A stretch of 64,000 nt of DNA, taken from positions 124,001-188,000 of the forward strand of contig NZ_RAPK01000010.1 in NCBI RefSeq assembly GCF_003610495.1, read 5' to 3'. The position numbers were made by a program, and so were the translations under genes. Below, piece by piece: positions 1 through 9,471 of the stretch. The notes under the pieces were generated by a model. The model did not search any database. It saw only the letters and a list, made by a program, of their open reading frames with translations, and had not been told where the DNA came from. Positions within the stretch are counted from its first letter, which is position 1, and each line of letters starts with the position of its first letter. The DNA is from Sinobaca qinghaiensis (GTDB taxonomy: Bacteria; Bacillota; Bacilli; Bacillales; Marinococcaceae).

Positions 1-238
1 AGTGGATTTATTATTTCCCAGGCGATGCCTAAATAGTTGTTTTTGTTTTTGCTTTTAATTTCATACACGGACAGCCTTCGTATTAGATAAAAGCTTTGGT
101 ACAGTTCTTTACAAATGAGTACTGCAGATTTCATAAAGGTTCCCTCTTTTGCCGCTGCATTAGGAAAAAATAAATTCAGGCTGCTTTTTTATTCCGGCAG
201 CTTTTGGAATCGTTCCGGCAGTGCAGGCACTATTTCTT
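1..238. other. No gene recognised at window start
   Basis: No reading frame here looks coding: the short frames are antisense to, or run into, the glycerophosphotransferase gene that ends at 239 on the minus strand. A loose GCTGC/GCAGC inverted repeat around 180-205 could end that minus-strand transcript but lacks a clean T tract in that direction. Confidence 0.4.
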
Positions 239-1507
239 TTATTTCAAAAACACCCGCTCTACTACGCGCTTGGAAGCATTGCCGTCTTCAAGGACATTGT
301 AGTTGTTTTCGAATATCTCAAATTCTTCTTTGTAGCGTTCCATAATTGTATCCGCCTGCCTGATCTCTGAAATGATTTCGTCTGTCGTACGGACGAGCGG
401 ACCCGGAGCCTCTTTTTCAAAGTCAAAGTAGAATCCTCTTAATTTATCACGGTAGCTTTCAATATCATAAACAAAGAAAATCATTGGACGTTTCAATACA
501 CCATAGTCAAACAGGACAGACGAATAATCGGTCATGAGAATATCGCTGATAATATACAAATCACGGATATCTTCATAGTTGGACGCATCATATGCAAATC
601 CCTCATGCTCGGTTACGTCCACCTGGTCTGATACAAGATAATGCAGACGGAGAAGCACAACGTATTCATCTCCGAGTTCTTTTTGCATCTGGTCGAGATC
701 CATTTTCAGGCTGAATTTGTAACGGCCGATAAAATGGTATTCATTGTCTCTCCACGTCGGGGCATACAGCACTACTTTTTTATCGGCAGGAATGCCAAGC
801 CTGCGCTTAACTCTCTGCACATCTTCTTCTTTATGATGGACCAAGTAATCATTTCTCGGATAGCCTGTTTCCAGCAGATTTTTATCATAGCTGAAAGCAC
901 GGCGGAAGATGTCTGTGGAATAACGGTTCGGGGATATTAGATAATCCCACCGGCTTGCTTCATTGACAAAATTCTTTTTGTACGTTTCTGTCGTAGTGCC
1001 GGGCATAAGCACCTCTTCCATATCCAGTGCCAGCTTTTTCAAAGGCGTACCATGCCATGTCTGCAGATAAACCGTTTTTTCCGGCTTTGGTATCCATTTG
1101 GGAAGCCGGCTGTTAAATACCCAGTATTTCGCTCTCATCATAACCATAAACCATTTAAGAGTAAACCGTGGGAGCATATTAACATTATGCTCTTCAAATT
1201 TAGCTTTGTAGCGGTGATCCACGCTCCAGTAATACGTACGCTTTGGATCCTGTTCTTTTAAGTACTCGTACACGGCACGTGGATTACAGCTGTACTGCTT
1301 GCCGAAAAAGCTCTCAAATACGACAATATCTTTTTTACCGGGAAGCCTGCCGATTAATGAAAGCAGCGAACGCTGCAGGCTTTTGCTTTTCTTGAATTTT
1401 TTATAACGCTTGGATGTATTTTTTTTAATCTTTCTTACTTTTTTAAGGTAAGATTTTTTTATTTTATTTGAAGATTTTTTTATCCTCTTAACGGAAAGTT
1501 TTTTCAT
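239..1507 (-). CDS. CDP-glycerol glycerophosphotransferase family protein (teichoic acid synthesis)
   Basis: A 422-residue enzyme of the TagB/TagF family, which transfers glycerol-phosphate from CDP-glycerol to teichoic acid chains at the cytoplasmic membrane face. The first ~55 residues are extremely Lys/Arg-rich, as expected for a tail that binds acidic lipids. Family motifs are visible: QTWHGTPLKKL near 150, VLYAPTWRDNE near 245, and TDYSSVLFDYG near 335. The start is supported by GGAGG nine bases upstream of the ATG. It lies with tagD and a second, larger transferase, all on the minus strand but separated by terminators. Length is close to TagB-like primases and single-domain polymerases; which acceptor it uses cannot be read from sequence. 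Confidence 0.88.
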   Translation of the reverse strand: MKKLSVKRIKKSSNKIKKSYLKKVRKIKKNTSKRYKKFKKSKSLQRSLLSLIGRLPGKKDIVVFESFFGKQYSCNPRAVYEYLKEQDPKRTYYWSVDHRYKAKFEEHNVNMLPRFTLKWFMVMMRAKYWVFNSRLPKWIPKPEKTVYLQTWHGTPLKKLALDMEEVLMPGTTTETYKKNFVNEASRWDYLISPNRYSTDIFRRAFSYDKNLLETGYPRNDYLVHHKEEDVQRVKRRLGIPADKKVVLYAPTWRDNEYHFIGRYKFSLKMDLDQMQKELGDEYVVLLRLHYLVSDQVDVTEHEGFAYDASNYEDIRDLYIISDILMTDYSSVLFDYGVLKRPMIFFVYDIESYRDKLRGFYFDFEKEAPGPLVRTTDEIISEIRQADTIMERYKEEFEIFENNYNVLEDGNASKRVVERVFLK

Positions 1508-1855
1508 ATCGCTGAATCCTCCACTGGCTCTATCTATTAGAAAGCAATGCCGGCTGTTTCTAAAACAGCAGCGGCGGTATATTCCTCATCAGGGTATGTC
1601 TCAGGCGTGCTGCATTTTCCTGTTATTAAAGCCGTTTCTTTCTTCGGCAGCTAAAAGGCCGACCTTATATAATATAGCAGGAATTCTTCTGATTTTGAAC
1701 TGCTTAAATTGCTGTAGGGTATATGACCACCCGGCAGAGGAGGTTTTTTTCTTTTTATATTTTTTTTGTAAAAACGTAAAGAAAAACCTGACACACAGCC
1801 AGGTTTATTGGCACCGTCCTTCTATGCAGGCATAGAAATTCTTGTGACTTTTATG
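1508..1855. other. Intergenic stretch between tagD and the glycerophosphotransferase
   Basis: About 350 bases without a supported gene. It carries the upstream region of the minus-strand transferase and one extra minus-strand hairpin with a T tract (listed separately). The short frame at 1596-1835 has no ribosome site and poor codon use, so I do not call it. Confidence 0.4.
1776..1806 (-). terminator. Second minus-strand terminator-like hairpin
   Basis: On the minus strand, AACCTG pairs with CAGGTT across a nine-base loop and is followed by TTTTTCTTT. It lies about 55 bases beyond the first tagD terminator, so it is either a back-up terminator or the end of an unrecognised short transcript. 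Confidence 0.5.
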
Positions 1856-1890
1856 CAAAAAAAGAGAGAGCACTACGTTCCCCTCTCTTT
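1856..1890 (-). terminator. Rho-independent terminator of tagD
   Basis: Minus-strand AAAGAGAG pairs with CTCTCTTT over a ~14-base loop and continues into seven T residues, starting about 25 bases after the tagD stop. Confidence 0.75.
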
Positions 1891-1915
1891 ATCGCGATAT
1901 ATTCAGCTTTGATTT

Positions 1916-2314
1916 TTAGTAGTTATTGACAAGAAGAAGTTCTTTTTTAATTTTAGTCGTTGAGATGTTTGCAGTTCTAGGCAGGTAAACGACATCACAG
2001 TAAGGTTTAAGAAAGTCGAATTCGCCTTTCCAGTCATCTCCCATGACAAAGGTGTCAATCGAGCGGTCTACTACATCTTCAAGCTTCTGTTCCCATTCGT
2101 TTTCCGGAATAACTTCATCTACATACCGGACAGCTTCCAGGATCATTTTGCGCTGTTCATACTGATAATAGGCTTTTTTGTTTTTCAGGGCGTTAAACTC
2201 GTCTGTTGAGATTGCAACAATCAAATGGTCCCCAAGGTCTTTAGCGCGCTTGAGCAGGTTGATATGGCCCCAATGCAGCAAGTCAAATGTGCCGTACGTA
2301 ATAACTTTTTTCAT
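1916..2314 (-). CDS. tagD: Glycerol-3-phosphate cytidylyltransferase
   Basis: Makes CDP-glycerol from CTP and sn-glycerol-3-phosphate, the donor for the two neighbouring glycerophosphotransferases. At 132 residues it has the usual TagD length. The nucleotidyltransferase signature [10 protein letters not shown] is at residues 8-17 (the HxGH motif is HWGH), and the second signature [11 protein letters not shown] is near residue 113. The start has AAGGAGG ten bases upstream. It has its own terminator and a ~265-base AT-rich upstream region, so it is probably monocistronic. Confidence 0.96.
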   Translation of the reverse strand: MKKVITYGTFDLLHWGHINLLKRAKDLGDHLIVAISTDEFNALKNKKAYYQYEQRKMILEAVRYVDEVIPENEWEQKLEDVVDRSIDTFVMGDDWKGEFDFLKPYCDVVYLPRTANISTTKIKKELLLVNNY

Positions 2315-2544
2315 AACTAATGCCCTCCTTGTTAAGCTTTATGTGTTTTATTTGTATTTATTCTCAGATAAACATGTTAAGTTTTTTTAATTAAAATTAA
2401 TATAAAATTTACTTTCTACTGGTTGACTTTTATACTATAACACACATACATCGCCGCAATCATCGAGTAATCATGGAAATATTGCCCAATGATTTATAAA
2501 AATATGTAACAAATTCAACAAAAATTACACACTTTTACTTAATT

Positions 2545-2576
2545 CAAAAAAGAGCACCCAAATTGGGCGCTCTTTT
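2545..2576 (-). terminator. Terminator of the large glycerophosphotransferase gene
   Basis: AGAGC-CCCA pairs with TGGG-GCTCT (one internal mismatch) and runs into six T residues on the minus strand, a few bases after the stop at 2580. Confidence 0.85.
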
Positions 2577-2579
2577 TAT

Positions 2580-5456
2580 TTAATTGGAATTATTCAACGC
2601 ATCGAGAGCTTCCTGATAAATACGTTCTGCGTTATTCTGGTCAATATGGGTAAAAATGGATGATTTCTTTTCAGACACAGACTTTTTTTCCTGAAAAGAC
2701 TGTTCAATATGACCGCGGATGCTGTTAATCAGATTATGCTCCGATTTAACAGTATCACCGAGAAATGTTTCGGCGCGCGGCCGCAGGCTCCCTGTTTTAA
2801 AGAAGCTTTTTGCATCAAAATGATAAAAGATGACAGGCTTTCCCATATAGCTGAAATCAAACGATACGCTGGAATAATCGGTAATCATCAGGCTGCCTTC
2901 CTTCAAAAGTTCCTGAACCGATACTTCACCGAGCTTCACTACACGGATGTGAGATGAGTTATCCACAGTAAAGTGTTCTACATAAGGCTGCATCCGGTAG
3001 TGGGGATAAAAATCAAGATCTACGTCATAATCGTCCAGCATTTTATGAAGCTCTTCGTTGTGGATAAGTGACCTGTATTTTTTATAATACGTAGACTCCA
3101 GAAATGTTTCTTCATTATGAAGCCATTCCCTCCAGGTAGGCATCAATAAAATCTTTCTTTTCGGGGCGGGACTTTCAAGCAGTTCATCAAAACGCGACAG
3201 CCCGGTTACTTTCACTTCCCCCGGGCTGTAGCCCATCTTTTCTACTACCATCTGCTTTTCCATTTCCGAACTGACACAGAAGATATCAAATGGATAGTGA
3301 TAGTACTTCTTATCATACTCCACCTTTTTACGGCCGAGTACGCCATGCTGGAGGAAAACTTTTGCCGCTTTCTGATATGAAACCATCAAAGCCCCTTTAA
3401 AAGGCAGCAGGTATTCAATATCGTGGGAACCAAAAAACGCATCGGCTTCAAGCGTTTTAATCACATGTTCGTCGCTGCCTGCAGTTAATACGTTTCCAAG
3501 GGGAATAACTTTTTCATAATCTTCAGCGCCTTCCTCTATCACGTAGTAGGCATCAATTTCCGGATGGTGAAGCCGGCAGTATTTAAAAAAGTGATAGCCT
3601 GTATCCTGTGCTGTGTCAGGCCTTTCACCGATAATCCATGTATAACTTTCCGTGGAACGCGTATACGTCTCATTTTTTTCTTTCAGCCAGGCTGCATGCT
3701 TTTTGGAAAGAAGGGCTGTTTCTATTTTGATATTGCCCCGCGGAGTGTAGACCGCGTAGTATTCAAGCACATTTTTTTCTGTTTTTAAAGAATGGGAAGC
3801 AAGAATATGGTCTTTGTAGTAGGTGAAGCTTTCCCGTCCAAGCTTTCTTTCCCGGGTATATCCGCCCAGCTCCACACGGATGTAAAGATCAATGGTATCT
3901 CTATCGTTATGAATGGTTTTGAGCTTATCGAGCGGCAGTTCCGCTTTAAAGGCGTCATCCTTTTTTTCATATGGAACAAAAAGAACTTCCTGCTCGGTTT
4001 CTCTGCTCCTTGCGATAATCGCAAGCGTCTGCTCATCCGGAGCAGATGCCTCTTTTGCATTAAAGGAAGCGGTTCCTTCTATATAAAAGCTGTTGTCATT
4101 TATGCTGAATTCCGCTATATCTCTTACAATGCCTGCCTCTTTGAGCATGTAGGCCAGACGGTTGTTGACCGTAGTGTAAAAAAACCCTTTGTACACATGA
4201 TCACCCCGGCGCCATTCTTTTCTCGGTTCGGCTTCCAAAACTTTCGGCCTGATTTTAAAACGGTATTCCATCAGGCGCGCATCCACCTCCGCGCTTAAAT
4301 ATACTTCATAGCGCGAAGCCTCTTTATTTCCGCCGAAAAAAAGCGATTTTTCCGGGAGACTGCATGTGAACGTGTACTCTTTTTTCTGCAGGTTTCCTTT
4401 TGCCGTATCCATCGGCGTACGAACGACTTCACTGGTTTGTTTATCAAACAGGCAGAGATGAAACGCATCTACTTCGTATTTGCCCCATTGGAAGCTTCCG
4501 CTCATGTGTACTTTATTGTTTTGATATACAGACTTCCAGGCAAACACGTTTACCAGGTCTGTAAATACTTTAAAAGAAAAGCCTCCGTTGGAGGTGCGGT
4601 ATGGACGAATCCGCCGTATGCCTCCGTCGACCACTGCACGGTGATAAGCCCCGCGCAGAAATTCCTTTGTATCTATATCGATCCGATAAAGCCTTCGCTT
4701 ATCTGTTTTGATATAAAAGTGAGCGTCCCATAAACCGCCGGAAAAAGACGGCTCCGACGATACCCAGTCTGCCTGCCAGAAATAATCATTCAGCCAGTTG
4801 ACCTTCAATGATTTGTTGAGCACTCTTCCCCTTTTTTTCAAAAGAATACCTGAAGAAGAAGGGGCAGGTACGTCTGATAGTATTTTTCTGTTTCCCATTC
4901 CGGTAATGCGGTATGTGTCTCCGGACCGCTCAATATCCACTACTTTTACAGGCATGTCCTTCAAAGTATCTTCGTTCCAGGCTTCTCTTCTCGTAATATT
5001 TAAATACCCTTTTGGTGTTTTATACGCTTTTAAAAAAGCCCTGTCGCCGTAATACAGCTTTTCCATATAAAGTTTATCTGCTGCAGGGGCGAGCAGCCTT
5101 GCTTCTGCTTCTGTCTCTTCCCTGCCATCAGACAAAATCACATAGATTTCCCAGTTGTTGATATGCGGCGTTACTTTATGTAAATAAAGGGATTCAAGCG
5201 GTATTCTGCAGACAAATGAGACTTTCCCCGCCTTATCTTTTTTCGGTTTCACTACATTCCATTCTATCGTATCCACTGCAAACTGATGATCTGCATTTCC
5301 TGAATGAACAACTTTTGCAGTGGAATATTTTTTAATTTTTCTATATGTGATTTCAGCCGGCAGGGAGGTACATGTGCCTTTAATCACCCATTCCGTTTCA
5401 TTTACATTCACATTCGTTACTTTAGCCGATACGGCCTTTTTATTCAGTGTAGTCAT
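2580..5456 (-). CDS. TagF-like CDP-glycerol:poly(glycerophosphate) glycerophosphotransferase with large N-terminal extension
   Basis: A 958-residue protein. The last ~390 residues are a teichoic acid polymerase domain: FLQHGVLGRKK (the catalytic His region) near 690, LLMPTWREW near 760, and TDYSSVSFDFSYMGKPVIF near 865-885. The first ~550 residues are a long, apparently beta-rich region with no membrane segments and no family I recognise with confidence. Known TagF proteins are about 750 residues, so this one is about 200 residues longer. It should extend a polyglycerol-phosphate chain using TagD-made CDP-glycerol at the inner membrane face. The start has a GAGG site nine bases upstream. Confidence 0.9.
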   Translation of the reverse strand: MTTLNKKAVSAKVTNVNVNETEWVIKGTCTSLPAEITYRKIKKYSTAKVVHSGNADHQFAVDTIEWNVVKPKKDKAGKVSFVCRIPLESLYLHKVTPHINNWEIYVILSDGREETEAEARLLAPAADKLYMEKLYYGDRAFLKAYKTPKGYLNITRREAWNEDTLKDMPVKVVDIERSGDTYRITGMGNRKILSDVPAPSSSGILLKKRGRVLNKSLKVNWLNDYFWQADWVSSEPSFSGGLWDAHFYIKTDKRRLYRIDIDTKEFLRGAYHRAVVDGGIRRIRPYRTSNGGFSFKVFTDLVNVFAWKSVYQNNKVHMSGSFQWGKYEVDAFHLCLFDKQTSEVVRTPMDTAKGNLQKKEYTFTCSLPEKSLFFGGNKEASRYEVYLSAEVDARLMEYRFKIRPKVLEAEPRKEWRRGDHVYKGFFYTTVNNRLAYMLKEAGIVRDIAEFSINDNSFYIEGTASFNAKEASAPDEQTLAIIARSRETEQEVLFVPYEKKDDAFKAELPLDKLKTIHNDRDTIDLYIRVELGGYTRERKLGRESFTYYKDHILASHSLKTEKNVLEYYAVYTPRGNIKIETALLSKKHAAWLKEKNETYTRSTESYTWIIGERPDTAQDTGYHFFKYCRLHHPEIDAYYVIEEGAEDYEKVIPLGNVLTAGSDEHVIKTLEADAFFGSHDIEYLLPFKGALMVSYQKAAKVFLQHGVLGRKKVEYDKKYYHYPFDIFCVSSEMEKQMVVEKMGYSPGEVKVTGLSRFDELLESPAPKRKILLMPTWREWLHNEETFLESTYYKKYRSLIHNEELHKMLDDYDVDLDFYPHYRMQPYVEHFTVDNSSHIRVVKLGEVSVQELLKEGSLMITDYSSVSFDFSYMGKPVIFYHFDAKSFFKTGSLRPRAETFLGDTVKSEHNLINSIRGHIEQSFQEKKSVSEKKSSIFTHIDQNNAERIYQEALDALNNSN

Positions 5457-5498
5457 TTGAAAAACCTCTTCCGTTCTTCTTCATTGATTTTTACTTAT

Positions 5499-6068
5499 TT
5501 ACCCCATTCTCCATTTAAGCTGCATCTTAATTTTCGGCCACTCTTCTGCAATAATACTATACATTACAGCATTTCGGATCCGGCCGTCATAGAGCTGACG
5601 CTCGTTTCTCAGTACTCCTTCTTTCACTGCCCCAAGTCGTTCCAATGCCCGCTGGGCGGGTACATTTTTTTCATCTGTGAGCACCTGTACCCGAATAGCA
5701 TGGATTTCTTCAAACGCCTGCTGCAGGAGCAGGTATTTCGTTTCTGCGTTAATTCCGGTTCCCTGCAGGGAAGAAGTGAAATAAGTAGAGCCAAGTTCTA
5801 AGGTGCGACGGCTTTCCGAATAATTATACAGCCTGGTTGATCCTCTTATGCGTCCGGTTTTTCTTTCGATAACGGTGTAAGGAAAAGAAGTACCCTGCTC
5901 ATATTCGCTGCAGGCTGCTTCAATAATGCTTTCCATATCCTTCACCGAGGAAAGATACCTCACCATATACGTCCAGTTCGATGCTTCCGTTGCAATCTGG
6001 TATAAATCCTCTGCATCATCCGGCGTCATAAGACGAAGCTGATAATGCCTGCCTGTTCGTTTTTCCAT
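5499..6068 (-). CDS. GNAT acetyltransferase, RimJ/RimL type
   Basis: A 189-residue single-domain N-acetyltransferase. It shows the RimJ/RimL pattern: LRLMTPDDAEDLYQ at the start, LELGSTYFTSSLQGTGIN at the acetyl-CoA site, and VPAQRALERLGAVKEGVLR near the end. Members acetylate ribosomal proteins, antibiotics or small molecules; the substrate is unknown here. AAGGAGG precedes the ATG. It lies 17 bases downstream of the phosphatase gene on the same strand, so the two may be cotranscribed. Confidence 0.85.
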   Translation of the reverse strand: MEKRTGRHYQLRLMTPDDAEDLYQIATEASNWTYMVRYLSSVKDMESIIEAACSEYEQGTSFPYTVIERKTGRIRGSTRLYNYSESRRTLELGSTYFTSSLQGTGINAETKYLLLQQAFEEIHAIRVQVLTDEKNVPAQRALERLGAVKEGVLRNERQLYDGRIRNAVMYSIIAEEWPKIKMQLKWRMG

Positions 6069-6085
6069 AAAGGGCTCCTCCTTAT

Positions 6086-6694
6086 TTACTCAAAATGACT
6101 GACGTTTCCTTCATCTTTTACAACGATCTTTCCATTCTCTATTTCAACGTGGGTCAGGCTGCAGTTTGCCAGAGAAGGAGCTTCCCAAAAATACTCCAAT
6201 GATTCCTGCTTTAAATAAGCCAGAAGGCATTTCAGCGTGCCGGAATGGCTTACGAGCAGAATCCGCCCTTCGTTGTGGGTGTCTACTATGCTTTCCCAGG
6301 CGGTAGCGGCTCTTTTCTGCAGGGCCGCAAACGTATCGCCTCCCGGCGCCTCAAATAAATGAGGTTCTGTAAAGAAAGTCGTCACTTTTGCTTCTTCTTC
6401 TTTTTGAATATCCGCTGCCCGCCGTCCATCCCAGCTGCCGTAATTGAGTTCCATCAGTCCCTCGTTTTTTCGTATGGAAGCCGCCGGAAGACCCGACACA
6501 ATTTCGGCTGTTTTTACCGCCCGCTCTGTAGGGCTTGCATACACAGCATCAAGAGGAATTTCTTTTAAATGCCGCCCCAGCAGTTCTGCTTTTTCCGCTC
6601 CATCCTTTGTTAATGGAGAGTCTTTCCACCCCTGAACAATCCCCTGCGCATTCCATTCCGTCTGCGCATGACGCACTAAATAAACCGTCAGCAT
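6086..6694 (-). CDS. Histidine phosphatase family protein (phosphoglycerate mutase-like)
   Basis: A 202-residue cytosolic phosphatase. The catalytic signature LVRHAQTEWN is at residues 6-15 (the phosphorylated His is in RHA, with Ala where Gly is usual), and the second catalytic His is in LLVSHSGTL near 147. This family removes phosphate from small metabolites or acts as a mutase; specificity is not visible. AAAGGGG precedes the ATG. It lies directly downstream of the nei-type gene with a 15-base gap. Confidence 0.85.
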   Translation of the reverse strand: MLTVYLVRHAQTEWNAQGIVQGWKDSPLTKDGAEKAELLGRHLKEIPLDAVYASPTERAVKTAEIVSGLPAASIRKNEGLMELNYGSWDGRRAADIQKEEEAKVTTFFTEPHLFEAPGGDTFAALQKRAATAWESIVDTHNEGRILLVSHSGTLKCLLAYLKQESLEYFWEAPSLANCSLTHVEIENGKIVVKDEGNVSHFE

Positions 6695-6709
6695 ATTCTT
6701 TATCCCCTT

Positions 6710-7531
6710 TTATTCCGGCTGGCAGGTGGGACAAAAATAAAGCCGTCTCGATGCCGCCGAAATTTTTTGAATATCAGTGCCGTCGATGCGGCACTGTTCT
6801 CCGTCTCTGTTAAATACCCAGTGCCTCCGCTGGGCGTAGCTCTGTCCTCTCTTTTTTAAACGGGCGGCTGTTTCTTCATCTACCGTAATACCTCCGGTCT
6901 GATAAGAACGCTCAACCAGCGTGATCAAGGCCTGCGCTGCCTGCTCAAGTTCTTCGTCTGTACAGTCGGCCGGCCTTTTTCCCGGATGAATACCTGCTTC
7001 AAAGAGAATCTCACTGCGCAGGTAATTGCCGATACCTGCTACGAAAGACTGATCCAGCAGGAGAGAAGACCACTTTCGATTCACAAACCTCCGGCTCGTT
7101 ATCCGCTCATACAGTTCTTCAGGAGACGTTTCCTGGTTTAAAATATCAGGGCCGATTTTCGCTAAAAATGGATAATCCTCCACTTCTTCATCCCGCAGCA
7201 CTTCAATTTCAGAAGCGCTGTATAAAAGAGCGGACTTTTTTTCATTATGAATGGCCAGGCGGAGCTGGCGTTTTGTAACGGGATACTCATAAGCAGAACG
7301 AACATACCATTTTCCGTACAGTTGATTATGGGAGTATATCGTATAACCATTATCAAAACGGATCAGCATCGCTTTTCCTCTTGTTTCCACTTTGATGACG
7401 TTAGCCCGTGCAAATGAGGCTTCATATGATTGAAGATGTGGAAACGCAAAATACATCTCTGCTACCGGGCCTGCTTTAACAGCTTGTTCTACTTGATCTG
7501 CGGCTCTTCTTATTTCCGGTCCTTCAGGCAT
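6710..7531 (-). CDS. Fpg/Nei family DNA glycosylase (endonuclease VIII-like)
   Basis: A 273-residue base-excision repair enzyme that removes oxidised bases and nicks the abasic site. It begins MPEGPEIRRAADQVE: the Pro next to the initiator Met is the catalytic nucleophile, and PEGPEIRRAAD is the Nei rather than the Fpg version of this motif. A helix-two-turn-helix segment (SFVAGIGNYLRSEILF) is near 160. The C-terminal zinc finger is Cys-x4-type then CPTC (GEQCRIDG and FCPTCQ). Substrate range between Nei and Fpg cannot be fixed by eye. Confidence 0.88.
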   Translation of the reverse strand: MPEGPEIRRAADQVEQAVKAGPVAEMYFAFPHLQSYEASFARANVIKVETRGKAMLIRFDNGYTIYSHNQLYGKWYVRSAYEYPVTKRQLRLAIHNEKKSALLYSASEIEVLRDEEVEDYPFLAKIGPDILNQETSPEELYERITSRRFVNRKWSSLLLDQSFVAGIGNYLRSEILFEAGIHPGKRPADCTDEELEQAAQALITLVERSYQTGGITVDEETAARLKKRGQSYAQRRHWVFNRDGEQCRIDGTDIQKISAASRRLYFCPTCQPE

Positions 7532-7649
7532 GTTTATCGCTGCCTTTCCTATTTATTATTTTACCCTTTTTCTTTCCTCCTGTATCATATATAAAAAGGT
7601 GTATTTTTTAAAAACTAAACACACATATCGTCAATAAAGGAGTACAGTC

Positions 7650-8738
7650 ATGAGTGCTATTTTTAATATATTTAATAAATTAAACAAAAATATTGAAGCA
7701 AACCGTCCCACTTCTGCCCAGGAGGGGGATATGGAACGGACGATTGAACTTTGTGAACAGGGAATCATCCTGCTTCCCATGTACATGAATGAAGTGGAAG
7801 AACCACCCGGACAACTCTTATGCCGGGACGTGCTGCTCCGCTGTTATCTTACCACTGATCAATTTGAACTTGCACGCGAAGCTGCTGATTCTGTATTTAA
7901 AGCAGGCGCCTATACTTCCGAACAGCATGAAAAAGCAGCCCGCGGTATTGATGATATAGAATCCGCCCGCAACGCGCTTGCCGAAGTATTAATAAAAACC
8001 CCGGGCATTTCCATAGAAGAAGCAGAGCAGCAGGTATCGGGAACCGCTTCTGCTTCTCTTAAATGGTACCTGACCCACTCCCGCGTGCTTGAGAGAAAAA
8101 CAGAAAACGGATTGACCCGCATTTGGCTGCCGGAACAGCTTATGGACCAATCGCATACAGACCCTTCTTTAGTAAAAGTAGCTATTGTCGATGTGGAAAC
8201 GACCGGCATGTCCAAAGATGAGGATGAAGTTGTTGAGTTCGGTTTAATTGTCTGCCTCGTTAATAACAAAACCGGCGAAGTTGAAAAGGTACTTACCGAG
8301 CTGAATAACTTAAATGAACCAAGCTTTTCGATTCCGCCCGGCGTGACAAGAGTGCATGGTATTACTGATGAAGATGTTCGTGGAAAAAGTCTCGATCACC
8401 CTAAAATCGAGCTGCTGCTCGAACAGTCCGATTTGATTGTTGCTCACAATGCTTCATTTGACCGCGGTTTTGTAGCACGTTACTTTCCATTTGTGAAAAA
8501 CAAGCCGTGGCACTGTTCAGTAAAAGGCGTTAACTGGAAACAATATGGATTTGCTTCCAAAAAACTCATCTCGCTCTGCCAGGCCCATGGACTTGCCCAG
8601 ACGCAGTCCCACCGGGCGCTTGATGACGTAAAGCTCACTCTCGGCCTTCTTCAGCAGAAAAACCCTGAAGGCACGCCTTACTTTCTGGAACTGCTGGATA
8701 AAGAAATTCAATTTGCCGACAAAAAACGAGTATACTAA
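7650..8738 (+). CDS. DEDDh 3'-5' exonuclease domain protein with N-terminal helical region
   Basis: A 362-residue protein whose C-terminal ~190 residues are a DnaQ-like exonuclease. Visible motifs are VAIVDVETTG (Exo I, DxE) near 175, IVAHNASFD (Exo II) near 265, and SHRALDDVKLT (Exo III, HxxxxD) near 325. The first ~130 residues look helical and TPR-like (ERTIELCEQGI; FELAREAADSVFKAG) and may bind a partner. AAAGGAG lies eight bases before the ATG. It converges with a second, shorter DEDDh exonuclease gene across a shared terminator. Confidence 0.85.
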   Translation: MSAIFNIFNKLNKNIEANRPTSAQEGDMERTIELCEQGIILLPMYMNEVEEPPGQLLCRDVLLRCYLTTDQFELAREAADSVFKAGAYTSEQHEKAARGIDDIESARNALAEVLIKTPGISIEEAEQQVSGTASASLKWYLTHSRVLERKTENGLTRIWLPEQLMDQSHTDPSLVKVAIVDVETTGMSKDEDEVVEFGLIVCLVNNKTGEVEKVLTELNNLNEPSFSIPPGVTRVHGITDEDVRGKSLDHPKIELLLEQSDLIVAHNASFDRGFVARYFPFVKNKPWHCSVKGVNWKQYGFASKKLISLCQAHGLAQTQSHRALDDVKLTLGLLQQKNPEGTPYFLELLDKEIQFADKKRVY

Positions 8739-8771
8739 AAAAGCGGAAGGCCCCGGCCTTCCGCTTTTTAC
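8738..8771. terminator. Bidirectional terminator between two exonuclease genes
   Basis: AAGCGGAAGGCC pairs perfectly with GGCCTTCCGCTT over a two-base loop, with A residues on the left and T residues on the right, so it can end transcripts from both sides. Confidence 0.9.
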
Positions 8772-8785
8772 TGTCCATTTATTCA

Positions 8786-9439
8786 TTAGTATCCGTTATC
8801 TTTTTTCGTAATTTCAATTAAATCACCCAGGGTCAGCTTTCCGCGGTCACCAATATGGTGAAGAAGTTCGACGAGCAGATGAGCGGTAGTCTGGGCATCT
8901 CCCAGCGCGCTGTGCCGTTCAAATATTTTGGAGCCGAATTGAATCGCATAGTGGGAAAGATCCCTCATGTCCCAGGAGGGATTTAAATACCCGATAACGT
9001 CAAGCGTATCGATATATGTCGGTTCGTCAAAAGTAAGCTTGTGCCGGCCGAGCTCCTTTTTCAGCACCATAATATCAAAATCAAGGTAATGGCCCACCCA
9101 GCCGCCGCTATCATACTGTTCAATAAACTGATAAAATGATTCAATTGCTTCCAGGGCGAGGGGTGCGCCTTCTACATCGGATGGCTTGATACCGGTCAGG
9201 GTCTGAATGGAAGCAGGAATGTCTCTTTCTGGATTTACGTAAGTTTGAAACGTATGGTCTGTGACCTCCAGCCCTTCCACCTGCACCGCTCCAATTTCAA
9301 TCATCCGGTCTTTGCTTCCTACTGCAAATCCTGTCGTTTCAGTATCAAACACGGTGAAACCGAGCTCCTTTAACGGTGTATTTAAAGGCAGTTCATTATT
9401 CAACTGGTAGTGCAGGCTTTTTTTCTTCCAAAATATCAT
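8786..9439 (-). CDS. DEDDh 3'-5' exonuclease (DnaQ-like)
   Basis: A 217-residue exonuclease with all acidic motifs: FTVFDTETTGF near 30, VGHYLDFDIMVLK near 115, and RHSALGDAQTTAHLL near 175. Such proteins act as proofreading-like or nucleic-acid maintenance 3'-5' exonucleases. It follows the cNMP/CBS/DUF294 gene on the same strand by 32 bases and probably shares its transcript; exonuclease + DUF294 + SSS symporter + DUF4212 is a recurrent neighbourhood in bacteria (from family knowledge). Confidence 0.85.
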   Translation of the reverse strand: MIFWKKKSLHYQLNNELPLNTPLKELGFTVFDTETTGFAVGSKDRMIEIGAVQVEGLEVTDHTFQTYVNPERDIPASIQTLTGIKPSDVEGAPLALEAIESFYQFIEQYDSGGWVGHYLDFDIMVLKKELGRHKLTFDEPTYIDTLDVIGYLNPSWDMRDLSHYAIQFGSKIFERHSALGDAQTTAHLLVELLHHIGDRGKLTLGDLIEITKKDNGY

Positions 9440-9471
9440 AAGACTCCCCTCCTTTTCATCCCCTGATACGA

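Noticed and set aside
1596-1835. Plus-strand ORF in the tagD intergenic region
   Set aside because: No ribosome site, Cys/Phe-rich random composition, overlaps a minus-strand terminator.
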